A stretch of 64,000 nucleotides of DNA from Guyanagaster necrorhizus. Taxonomy: Eukaryota; Basidiomycota; Agaricomycetes; Agaricales; Physalacriaceae. The notes below the pieces were generated by a model that did not search any database, was not told where the DNA came from, and saw only the letters and a program-made list of their open reading frames with translations. The position numbers and the translations under genes are program-made. The DNA is taken from positions 820,772 through 884,771 of the forward strand of contig NW_025064900.1 of the NCBI RefSeq assembly GCF_019112545.1, written 5' to 3'. This document shows positions 1 through 11,980 of the stretch, in pieces (position 1 is the first letter of the stretch; each line of letters opens with the position of its first letter).

Positions 1-13
1 AAGAAGGAGGTAA

Positions 14-370
14 TGTTATGATTTTTCCTTTACTATCACAAATTAACCCCTATTTATACTTAGTCAGAGCATCTAGACCAGTGCTTAGGATTATGAGAGT
101 GGCTTAGCCATCACAACAATGCCAATTCAGCATTGTCCTCTGATATAATGATCAACCCTCAATGACATGCAACTAACCTTTTGTGTATAGTAGTGACACT
201 CAAGAGCAATGGGCATAAGGGCTTAGAAATGGACAATAGGTAGTTTTATATTTAGCTCCACAGATATACAGTATATAAGAGACTCACTCTCACTGGTGAA
301 TCCTCAGCTTTGAGCTAAAGTTTATCTTTACACCATTCTACTCTTAAGCCAATCATAAGGCCTTATCACA
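14..370 (+). mobile_element. Decayed Ty3/gypsy-type LTR, 5' side of an element
   Basis: The segment opens with TGTTATG and closes with TTATCACA. It aligns by eye along its whole length with the better preserved LTR at 58,889-59,224, which opens TGTTACG and closes TGTGACA. Many differences are C to T or G to A, as expected from decay of methylated DNA. Homology to the right-hand copy continues past the LTR to about 490, so this is an LTR plus the start of an internal region rather than a solo LTR. The strand follows that reading. Confidence 0.6.
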
Positions 371-494
371 TAAAAATCAGTACTCACATTAGTGGACTCT
401 GATGAAACACTTAAACACAAAGTGACATCAGTTTATCACATGTCTACAATCATGTGCAGCTTGAGTCTAACAAGCTGTTACTTGGAGCTCAAAA

Positions 495-861
495 AAATAG
501 CCCACTATAGCTTTATCCACTATGGAAGCAGAATATATGGCCCTTACATATACTATCTGGGAAGTAATTTGGCTATAAGTACTCTTAACTGAATTAGGAT
601 TGCCACCTTATAAAGTGACAACTATTTTCATCAACAATCAATCAGCAATCAAATTTGCTGAGAACCCTATATTCTATGCATGATCAAAGCATATAGACAT
701 ATAGCACCACTTTGTTCATAAGCATATGGCTTTAAATAAAGTCAAAGTTCAACACTGCACATCAGAGGAGAACTTAGCAGATATATTCACTAAAGGCCTA
801 CCAAGACCATTATATGAATATCTATCTGCAGGTATTCTAGAAACTCAGAATTGAGGGAGAG
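495..861 (+). pseudogene. Ty1/copia RNase H C-terminus, decayed
   Basis: One forward frame reads STMEAEYMALTYTIWEVIWL near 515, then SKHIDI*HHFVHKHMALNK and SEENLADIFTKGLPRPLYEY up to about 840. These are the characteristic end motifs of copia polyproteins (the EAEYMAL block, the KHIDI..HF block and the LADI.TK block). Several in-frame stops are present, so it is dead. It is joined directly to gypsy-type leader sequence at about 490-505, so the two remains are nested or joined by deletion. It ends in a purine-rich tract just before the LTR that starts at 862. Confidence 0.8.
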
Positions 862-1150
862 TGTTGGGATAGCAATCCTGAGTGAGTATGAGAATGTACT
901 CAAAGATACAATACCAATCAGTGGCAGCTGACTTGGATCATAATCTGAACTTATTTAGTATTTTATAGAAAGATCTCAAAGTAATACAAAATGTATTTAA
1001 GTAGAATGTCTCTCTCAAGAGACCAATTCTAATCCTCTGTACACTACTCTGCTCTTTACTTACAATAAGGACAAAGAAGAATAAAAGAAAGAAGTGCTCA
1101 GGACAGAGGTCAGAATCAAATAAATGTATTTACATATATTTACATCTTAC
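862..1150 (+). mobile_element. Copia 3' LTR, right end not resolved
   Basis: TGTTGGGAT begins directly after the purine-rich tract that follows the copia RNase H, which is where a 3' LTR should start. A matching ATCCCAACA end was not found, so the right boundary given is only approximate. The sequence is CpG-free like its surroundings. Confidence 0.5.
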
Positions 1151-4100
1151 TACTTTGCTCTACATGTGAGGTCACCTATTGTACTTCATTCCCCATGAGT
1201 GCAACTCATGATCCTTGCTTTGGTCAACATACTCTTCACACTCCCTTTAGGCATATATATCATATACATTGGCTTCAAGAGCATTCAGCTTGCAACATAA
1301 GTGTTCTGAGCCAACACATACTATGGATTCTCATGTATAGATAAAATTCCAGTGCTCATCTGGCACAGCAATTACAGTTATAAGATTGCTGTTGAGCTCA
1401 CTTGATGGTTATCTATATTCTGCATGCTCCTTTTCTTTGCTCTCTTCAGATTTGCAAGTGAAGCAAAGAAACAGTACCATCTGGCATTCTGAAAGATCTG
1501 TGGCTGGTTCAGCTTCAAGCTGACTGGTGGACACCACAGAAATCAATTTTATTGCTACTTTGAATCATGCTCATCTTCATTGCTGCTGTGATCTTAGCCC
1601 TCACTGTGTGGTCAACTGAGCTCAAACCCTGGATCCTACTAAGGATTATAGAATCTATATAGTACTTTTTCTGTCATGATCCCTATAATTTTCTGGCTTT
1701 ATTACAGGATATATCATCTTGAGCATCTATCAGATTTGTTCACCTATTCTAATTGGGTCAACAATAATCTGGCATAATAATCTTTACTAATAATTTGTCT
1801 CACTTCAACTACTGCTCCTACTTAAACAATACCACTCATCTCCACTTGCTGGAAAAGTGATATCTGCATCTAAAAACCATGGTCTCTACTACTACACCAG
1901 TGAAAAGCATTCTTTTACCAATGAACTCTCTCAATATCACTCTATCTTGAAGGCTCAGAGTCTTTCTCTCTTGAGTTCTCATCAGTTAACATCAAGTGTG
2001 AGGTGATGTACTCTGCATATGGCAAGGGCTACATTATCACACAAAACCATATATCTACTGTGACACTGAGCCTTTTGTATATCTGCTTATACTCAGTCAG
2101 GACATGAAATAAAGCTGCAAGCTATCTCACCTCTCAGGCTGCCATCCTTATGTCAGTGATAAATAGCCACTGTGTTGAACTCTTCACTCTTTTTTTTGAC
2201 CCTTCAATCTCTCAATCTCTCCTCCACTATTGTGCCTCTATTTCTTTATTCATCATCTCTCATTTTTATAACTACAGTTAAGTAGAAAATTTCATTTTCA
2301 TGTCTACTTCATAATATCCTTATTTTTTTTCATTGTGCTTGTCCATGAAATTTTATATCTGCAGAATCTAAACTATTATACCACTTGGGCACTTGTGTGG
2401 TTTATGTTTCTTGTTGCAGGGCCAAAGAATTGCTAATAGTCTTGTCCTGATAATCACAGCAGTGTCTTTTACACTGCAATCAGTGCAAGCTGATGCAGCC
2501 CTTCATCTCATCACTAAGTTTACTCTTTTTCAACATGTTCACTAGATATTAAAATAAGCTATATTATTCACTCAATATAGTTGTAAGAAGTTTTCTGGCT
2601 TACATATATTGAGATCTAAGGAAATTCATAGATGTACTCCAGTGGGTTGCAGATTCTTAATATTTCCTTACAAGTACCAAAACTAAATACTCTCAGATTC
2701 ACATCAATTGCAATGAATATTTTATTGATTAACCCTCTATCTCTCTCACTGCAGTCTTTCTCTATATATCCATTCAACTATTCTATCTTACACACAAAAT
2801 ATATTGTTTGCTCAATGAGTCAAGAGCAGCATCTTGGATCAGAAAGTTCAATCACCTAAAGAGACAAACAATGGCTTATACAATTGCAAGTGTATTGCTT
2901 TTGCTGTAACAAATTAATATATTTGGCCCACAAAATGCTCTCTAATTATCATTCACAACAATGAATCTGATATCACCACCATTCTTCACTCATCATAGTA
3001 TCATAGATGAGTTTCTCTCTCTTATCCTATCCACACCAGAGGATGCCCCATTTCTTCTTGAGATGCCAGACATTCCAATATCTATCAATCAAGAAGCTGC
3101 CCCTGAACTACCTGTTATGATGTGCATTGTGGCATGAGTGTGGGGTGAGTTTATCTTTGTTTTTTCCTAGTCAGGCACTGAGATAGCTCTGTGTCAGTTT
3201 AAAACTGTATTCAAGCCTGCACTAAAGATAGCCTGTCATCAACATAGTTCTGCTATAGTAAGATTCTCAACCATATCTCTTCAATACACAGATGCTGATC
3301 ATTTACTACCATCCAAGATTGTTTGTGTGATTTTATCACTGCAATACCTCTGAATCCACCACTAACTTTGATCTTCTCCTGCTTCCTCAGGCTCTTTATT
3401 CTTCTTTATTCTATTTATTTTATCCTTACCTCTTCTCTGTCCTTTTAGGCTTCCATGTGTTCTCTTATTTACATCACACAGGATAAAGAATATGTATATA
3501 CAGTAACAAACCCATGAAGTGACATTTGAAACAAGCAAGAATCAAAGCATTAAATCCAGTAATCAAGATAGTTAGGATGCTCATGTAACTAGTAAGTGGT
3601 CAATGGTAATGAGAATGCACAGGCCTTCTGCATGAGCATCCACACCAATTTCAGAAATTTGCTACTGTAACACCATGTTGATCCTCCAAAGAACTGTATC
3701 ATTCTGATTTGTTCTCATGATGGTGACATGCCCTCTCCATATTCAGGCATGTAAAATTGCAAAAATTGAGAATACATGAACAGCATTTCAGTCCAGTAAG
3801 CATGTAACTGAGAATAGAATAAGAGCACACAGAAATCTAGGTATTATAAGGCTAAACTGAAGTAACAAGAAGCAGAGTGCATGGCCTAGTAGCAGACTAA
3901 TACTGGAGGGGTTAGACTGCATGTGAGGTTCCAGCACTTGGCTCTAAACATGCCAATACCATTATAAGAGGGTATGCTAAAGATAAAAAGAATATGATTA
4001 AAATATGATCAGCAATCCTGATCACATTGATCAAGGATGCATAGCCATTGATGCACTGATAGGACATGCCTTAGAACAGAGAGTTGAGACCCAAAGAAAG

Positions 4101-7100
4101 GTATCTGAATAACTGGATGCTGAATAGAGAAATGAAATAATAGCAACAAAGGAATAGATAGAGGAATACTACTCTCAGAGATGAATAGCACATGTACTGC
4201 TCAGAGACTTGCACACATACTTATAGTGCCTTAGCATGCTTAACACAGTGAGGGACTCCACATCATACTGAGGTATAACACATACCATATTGAGTGAGCT
4301 AATTGGTGCATGTCAGGCCAGAAACAGTGCATTTTCTGAGCTGGAGGGAATGTCAAGACACTGAAAAAGAGAACATAACTATTGTAGCTGACTTCAGACA
4401 TAGCAGATAACCCTGGGGGTCTGAAACAGTTTACCACTGTCAGAGATGTGTCACTAGAGAAATAAGAAAGTGAGCAGACCTGGCTAACCCAGCTAGCTGA
4501 GGTCAGCTAGAGAAGAAACATTGCACAGTCTTAGCCCAGAAGAGAATAAATGCAGCAACTGCAATATGCACATGAATAATATCTGTGGGATCCAGCATGG
4601 AGTCCCATACTTTGAAGATACTATAGTAGGATTATACTAGTAAGTGCCACAGTAGAGTATTTAAATATAGTATTGTATGAGTAGGATACAAGTTTCTGAC
4701 TCTCACAGTTGTGGTGTATTGAGCACAGAAAGTTTTGCACTCTAGCTCTGGGCTTGTTTTTGTAACTTCAGGCAAGAAAATAAACTCATTATTAAATATC
4801 ATTGAGAGCACTTTGAGAACTGAGTGAGGCATCAAAGCTCATAAAGGACTTGAATCCAGTTTGATAAGAGGTTTTGGACTGCACTCTAATCTGAGAATAA
4901 GAGAGTGATATCTGAAGGGCATCATCTTGAGTTTTTAAAGTATTTGTGACATGCAGTGCTACAGGTGGCAGAGATTCAAACCCTTTGGCTTGATTAGTGT
5001 GTGCTTTTGTGTTATTTCCACAGATTGGTAGAGGTTCAAACCTTTTGGTCTGTTGAATAGCATTTTATTGTGTTTTGTGTCTTTGGATTGCATAGTTTGA
5101 ATCCTGTGAGTCTATAATCAGTTTGAAAACTTATGAACAGAGATCTGTGCTCTTTGGCACTTATGGATATGTTTGTGATTGGTTTTTGCTTAGAGCACAA
5201 AGCTTTGAGTCATGTATTGTGTGTGTTAGAGATTTTTGCCTTGAGGCCTGGCAACACCTGTTGCCACCTCTTGTTTTGATAAAATGAAAAGCTTTGAGAC
5301 TTAGAGAGATCTAGGACTGTTGTATGTGCACTATTACTGTTTGTGCACTGTGGATTCATTGAAGAAGACAATTATATTTGTTGATTACTACTTTTATCAC
5401 ATTATAATCCTCCCACAAACTAAGAGTTTTGTGTGTGTGTTAGTGTGAGTGTGGTCAGTGGATAGTGCTCTGCTGTATCTGTTTTCATCTTGTGCACACT
5501 CAGATTCTCTTCAATGGAGCATCTAGAACCACTTTCCTCCTGAAGACCTTTTATTGATGTCTAGTTCCATTCTGTTAATCTTCTTCTTTGTTTGCAGACT
5601 TCATCTCTGTCTCTGAAACATAATTGTACTGTGGTCAATGATCAAAAAGAATATGTCAACTTCTAGAAAATTTGAGAGATGCTGATTCATTGCTATGCTT
5701 TACATAGAACATGCTGGAAGAGATGAGATAGGGATATATTGAGCAATGTCACAATGACTGGTACTGAGAGAAAGCAGTTCTGAATTCTCATACTATAGGC
5801 TTGCTGTTAATATTTTGCTTGCCAAGGTCAAATACTTCTTTTCATGCCTGTCCATCCCATTTATGGCTCATCTGGAAGGCTTCCTTGTCAGCATGTGATT
5901 AGCATTTCAAGCTTCAGACTGTATATACCATATATGGCAACTGAGATAGGGTATTTTTTTCCAGTGGGAGAAGGCAGCCAATCTGAACTGTGAGTCAGTT
6001 TAGTAGGAATCATGACAGTGATGCCAACTCTGTACAGGAATGCTGAGTGCTGAGTCTTGTGATAGATCACTGGCAGAATAGACAAAGAGTCTCTCTCAGA
6101 CAAAGGATTTCAACTACATAAATATGTACCAGCAAAGAAAGATCATCAAGTGTTAGCTTTTTCTTGAGTACCAGATCCATTGAATGACATATCTTCATAC
6201 AGATTGTTCAGTCTGGTTTATGAGACTACCAAGTGTTGAGGTTACTGATGGGTGCAGCTTCTACACTAAAATAGCACTCTTATCACAAGCTGCAGTTTGA
6301 TCTACCAGAGTGAAATGCAGAAAGTTTCCACAGTTACAGTTGAATATTCAAGTGACTGTTCACTGACAATGGACATTATTGAGACTTGGAAAATGCTTCT
6401 GTCCAGATGCATAAAGTGCTGACTAAGTAAATGAGTGTCAACTAAACAGGTGTTAATTACTATCAGCTTGAAATCTGACTACTCTTTTCTGCTAAATACA
6501 CTGTGATATACTTAGAAGTCCTACTATGCTGACTTGCTTGGAATACTTGTGTCTTAACTGCATGAGATCTCACATGATAAAGAGGGTGTATCTAGCAGTG
6601 CTGTATCACAATTCAGTGAGTATTGTTGAACTGGTCTGCTGTTAGCATGAAAAAAATGATATAAGCCAGGATATATTGGTTGTTATTTGAACTTGATTCT
6701 GAAGTTTGTGATCAAGATCATTTAGACTTTTTTCAAGCTACATCATTTGATGCTTATTCTAGGGATGTGAATAGAGAGAACCAGCATGCAACATGCATAA
6801 TGCCATGAGCCTGATGGGAAATCTATGTATCGCATAGAAGCCTTGAGGAGCCTGAGAGGCCTTTTTATCCCCTCTATTGCATTGGATTGATACCTTCTGT
6901 CTGCTGTTTGCTACTTTTATATCTACAACACTTAGTCAAAAACCAGTGAGCATCAAATTCTTGATTGGCATCTTTTCACACCACAGCATCCACTCATGCA
7001 CATGAAGAATACTTGAATTGCATTATAGTCAACTTTGAGACTGTCATCTCTCTTGTTTTCAATTGTCATCTGCATCACAATATCAATACAACAAAAACTT

Positions 7101-8050
7101 CTCAAAAAAAAGTTTATTTCAGAGAGAGTATGAGTGGTTAGTGGTGGTATTCAATGTCCTTGTGCTTATTTGTCTAAAGTAGAAAACCAAAAAAAAACAA
7201 GATGGCTTTAAGTGCCAGGTCTATAGCAGCCTGACCTCTCATGTCAGGCTCTAACTGGAAACACTCCTTCTGATTGTGCATAAGGAAGAGCACTCTACCA
7301 TGAAGCATCATGGCTTTACACAGACAACAATGAGGTTAGGCACCAAAAGGCTCTGGTTAATTACCTTTTCAGAGGTGCCAAGATGAATAAATATCTCCTC
7401 TTACATATCAAATGTTAATTCTAGCATTGTCTGAACTCTCCACTGTGACAATATGCTCTATCACTGCATTCATACTCTTTCTTTTCTTTCTAGTGGGGTA
7501 CTATTAGTACTTCATGAGTACTAAGGCTATCTGACATCTTCATGACCCATCACAGTCCTCGATATTACTAGGCAAGCTTTGTTTCTTTGTAGAAATCAGT
7601 CAATACCTTAACAGTCCACTCAGGCCATAAATTTGAACTATATGCTCAATCCACCACTGGCAGCTTAGAGACAATTTGGCTGAAAACATATAGTAACATG
7701 TTTTGTATTAAGAGATGCTTTGCAGTAAGTGCTTTCTTGATTTTTGCTCATCATCTGACTCCAATGCTATAGCAAGACATCCTGATGACCTCTGACTCCA
7801 AATCTATCTAACACATTCTCTATGATTCTGGATACTACTACCCCAAAATGAGGGACATCATGCATGTATGAGAGATGGCAGTAGAAAGAAGCATCATAGC
7901 TGTCACAGGCTCTGCACATTAGTGCCAACAGAGGGTTCTTGGTCCAGCATTTTCATTTATTCAGTTAAAAAGTATGCTAGTGTGTTTAAGGCTACTGGTA
8001 TCAGAGTTTGTTGTTACACTCTTGTAATGGTTTACTCAAAATTTACTTTG
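1151..8050. other. AT-rich, almost CpG-free DNA with no recognisable gene
   Basis: No long frame or known protein motif was seen on either strand. CpG is almost absent. At 4,960-5,120 a short degenerate unit recurs (AGAGGTTCAAACC followed by TTTGG, and a close variant). The stretch is most likely old repeat DNA that has lost methylated CpG by deamination. Confidence 0.6.
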
Positions 8051-8054
8051 GAAT

Positions 8055-9150
8055 CAGCTCTGTGGGAAGATCTGTGAACTTGTCAGTGAAGCTCCAAGGA
8101 AGATCAACATGTTGAAATGGGCTGGCCATGCTGCTTTAGACAATATAGGCCTAGATATAATTCTCAGTGAGAATGGAGATCTCTTCTCACTATTAGTTTT
8201 CAGCCTTCTTGGAGTACAACTTTGCCACTCTCAATAGCAGATCATCTGAAATAGCAGACTTGATTCAACATTCATTGTAAGTCAGATCAGATCTTTCTCC
8301 ATTCTTATGTCTATTGCTCTGACATGTTTCAGTGCTGCCTTCTCCAACATATCACTGACTCCTCTTGTAATCTTGGCTCTGGTTCTCTGGAGATTCCTAC
8401 CAAAATCAGTGCTATCCATTCTTGATAGGATACCCATGCTGAAGAGTAAGATCTTTCAGCATTTCAACACTATAGCAAGAAAGACCACATGTGAGACAAT
8501 TAAGAATACTCTCCACAATGGTTCAAAGGATCTTGTGACTCTCCTAGGTGCATATATCTTTCACTGCATCTGAGAACCTGCTGAATGTAAATAGCCATAG
8601 CATCTGATAAAGATTTATTGGACAAGGATGAGATCCTCTCATAGCTGGCATAATGAGTAATTATTCTAGGTTTCACACTTTCTGATAGCTCACATGTTGC
8701 CTGTTACTTTTAGAATATTCACTCTTACTGCTGAGGACACTGTAGCATCTGCGATCTCTTAGACACTCTATGAACTCAGCTGACATCTGGGGTATCAATC
8801 CCAAGTTAGAGAAGAAACAACTCACATAACAGATTATGAGATCATGCTTCTGCTCAATGCTGCCATAAATGTATTTGTTGCTTTATTTATTTTTTCTTCA
8901 AATCAAGTTCTTATATGAGCATATAAGGAAACTCTGCATCTACATCCTCTCATCTTTATCTTTTTGTGGTACTCAGCTGAAAATGATGTCATTCCTTTGG
9001 AGCCCATTATAACACAAGCAGACCAGAGGTGGAATGAGATTTCAGTGGACAAGAGACAGATAGTGATGCTTTCAGTGTATACATACAATTGATGGAACTG
9101 AGGTATCCCTCCAACTTCCAAGGCTTATTCACTTTTGATGGCAGGCTTTT
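8055..9150 (+). pseudogene. Cytochrome P450 relic
   Basis: Forward-frame pieces follow the order of a basidiomycete P450. The first is KINMLKWAGHAALDNIGLDI near 8,100 (the region after the C helix). Next is a hydrophobic block with ALVLWRFLPKSVLSILDRIP near 8,370-8,430. Then come DKDLLDKDEILS near 8,610, an I-helix-like AEDTVASAIS followed by TLYELS near 8,740-8,780, and a C-terminal DVIPLEPIITQAD with QIVMLSVYTYN near 8,990-9,090. Frames shift and stops are frequent, and no haem-binding Cys block was found. It shares the LWRFLP..ILSI..R.P block with the fragment at 19,390-20,140. The surrounding DNA is CpG-free. Confidence 0.65.
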
Positions 9151-9539
9151 GAATGTATGAAGCAAAGATCCTGACATCTGAAATCCTGAACACTTCCTCT
9201 AGGAAAGCAACAGAGTTTCAGTCAGTCTACATGCAAATCTGTAGGCCTATTTTATTCTCAATTATTCATTATAATTTGTACTGAAAAGACCTCTAATAGC
9301 TTGAACTTCAGTTGAGCCACCATCTTTGAGATAGACTTTAATTATCTAATTAACCCTCACCTAGATGATAGTGTCTATGGATGTATAGGATGCATTCCTT
9401 TTCTCATCTCTCCTTCTCTCTGACTTCAGCTTGTCTTCTGTGAATAGATGGAAGTATGGATGCATCCAACCCACTTTGGTGATTGCTTTCCACCTGACAT
9501 GGTGACACCAACAGATTAATCCAACTACAAGTTATCATA

Positions 9540-10045
9540 GTGGAGCTACTCAAATCATTCAAATTTCTTGATTCTGGAGCAGAAATTCTCAATGAGAGTG
9601 CATTCATGGGTTTGATACCCATCATCAAAGGAAGAGAACAAGAAGAGATGCAGGTACCAGTGGTTATAAAGGCATTAAACTTCTAGTGCTAGCACTTTCT
9701 CAGAAGCACTGTTTATATGATAATTCACAACTGTGGAGAAGGCTGAGCTAGTTGGCTAAAGTTTGCTTATTTCTTCACATAATTTGATGTTGATGGGAAT
9801 ACCTACCTACAGTCATAGTCTAACTTGGTCTTGAAAGAGTAGAAAGTCAGTTATTGCTCTTTGGAGAGGCTCAATGCTCAGACAATCATAGGTACTTGTA
9901 CTCCCTCCTGTTCTCTTCCTTTAATGATGTGCATCAAATCTATTTCTGCTATTCCATTGAAAAGTTTCACTCCAGAGTTGAGAAGTTCAAGTGATTTGAG
10001 GAGTTCAACTGGAATGAGGAGACTTTCAGCAACCTGTATTTCCAT
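9540..10045. repeat. Inverted pair of related coding relics
   Basis: About 9,540-9,675 read forward gives a peptide with ELLKSFKFLDSGAEI and IPIIKGREQEEMQVPVV. The reverse strand of about 10,045-9,885 gives ELLKSLELLNSGVKL and MHIIKGREQEGVQVPMIV. The two are clear relatives in opposite orientation about 200 bp apart. A third relative with LVKGREQEGTQAPLIL lies at 18,940-19,060. The parent protein was not recognised; the pattern somewhat resembles the helical N-terminal part of fungal STAND proteins, but that is only a guess. Confidence 0.5.
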
Positions 10046-10059
10046 CTGCAAAGTTTAGG

Positions 10060-11690
10060 TTTGAAGTATAAAGAAAAGAGCCAAAATCACACTCATTACA
10101 ACCATACACACCATTGCCTGATATGTTGAAGCCAGATGAGACATGACATAGTCAAGTGAGTTGGTTGTAGAAATAGAACACCAGAAAATGCACAATAATG
10201 TATGCACTTCAGTTGCTAAAATGTATCATCATAAGATTATTATATAGCAGCTTGATCAAGATTGATCCATCTCCAAAGAGAGAAGATTGGTCCCTCAGGA
10301 ATGAAAAAGTCAGTGCAAATATGATAATATATTTTATTGACCTTAAAAGGAAAGAGAGCTACCTGCAATAACTGAGATCATATATTGCAGTTAATTTTGC
10401 ATAAAATAACACAATATACCAATACCATCCAGTTGAAGACATTTTGTTGATGCATTGACATGGAGCCACTGCTCTAGTGATGCTAACACCAACATCAATT
10501 TATGCATGACATATGGGCCACTTTATCAAGGAGGACTGCTGATACCACCCCAGTATCATTAGGAACATCTTGGCAATACAGAAGTTAACTTGAGTGAAAT
10601 AGTGGATCACTCTGATGATGGGTCACTGGAGGCTTGTCCAATCATCCTTTCTCACTGGGCCTGCCAACTTTGCAAGCCTATAAAAGATGATACCAAGCCA
10701 TGTAGACATTTTGCAATTCAGTTGTAGTAGCAATATTGGTAGATATAAAAATAGGCTTAAAAAAGCAACTGTATGAGCTGTGAATGACAGGAAAGGATGC
10801 ATCTCATACCTTCTATTACTGATAACATAGTCTGTGGCTTCTATACCACACTAAAAATAATGTCCAAACTGTTGGTGGCCCACACTAATTGGTACAGCTG
10901 GAATTTAAGTGAATATATGTGGCATATGAGGAGTTAGTGATCTAAAAGATGAATCAGTCAATAAACAGGTGAAAATAATGCTTATAAGAGGCAGATATGT
11001 GACATTTTCAGCCTTGAAATGGGACTGTAGATGCATAAGCCACTGAATACACCACCAAAAAAACCATACTACATACCTAATATTGCTTAAATATTACCTT
11101 TTCACAAGCTCAGAACTTCATATAGACAGTATTGCTCTTAGAAATAAGTCTTCAAGCCAACAGAAGCCAGCTATACATGATGAAATGGGAATTTCAGTGA
11201 CTATATGCATGCCAAGCAATGTACAGACAGGATCAGTCATCTATAGTAGGCTTTATAATTGCCAAAAATGATGAAATGACAGTTGCAAGACTCACAATGC
11301 AAGTTGGATATCAGTATTGAATGCAAGCAAGGCCATCCATATCATTGTCATTATCATTGAGCAATGAGACAAATATTACAGAGAGTTCCACCATATACAT
11401 GCACTCAGATCATCAAGGTCCATCACATTGGGAACAGTTTGGTGACTTTCATCATCATCACATTGATGATGGTGGTAAAAGGAAGAGAGACTTTGGGCCA
11501 GGCCATATCTCTGCATCTCCATCCTGGTCAATATTAATTGCAATGGGTTGCATCTGTACCTAAACCATGCATTGGCAAAGTTCTTGACAAGTGCAGTGGG
11601 TACAGCTGATGATGCACCCTAAGGAGATGGAAGTCAATGGGCAGAATAGAAAGTGGCACAGGATGGACTTGAGAAGAATTCAAGGAAGAA
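10060..11690. other. AT-rich, CpG-free DNA, nothing recognised
   Basis: No frame of convincing length or motif content was seen. The CpG-free character ends sharply near 11,700-11,740, just 3' of the F-box pseudogene. Confidence 0.6.
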
Positions 11691-11980
11691 TTCAAGTACG
11701 AACCATCCATATATAAGTCAAATTTCAAAATATATGATAAAATCACGTCTGATTTCCGATTCCACCGTTCCTTTATGTAATGAATAGCTCAGGTAAAACA
11801 CCGGTCGGGAAGTACATAATCACAACTATCCCATAGCATAACAGGCATGATAATCGTCGCTCACCATAAATTACATTCTATGGATTGATTGTTCATTTAA
11901 TCAAACTCGGGGCACAAGAATACAACCAGCAAGTAAATTTACAAATCGTACAATTAGGCGAAACGCTACATGATATTACT

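Noticed and set aside
4960..5120. Repeated GGTTCAAACC-like strings suggesting tRNA T-arms
   Set aside because: No matching acceptor, D or anticodon arms were found; more likely simple repeat DNA.
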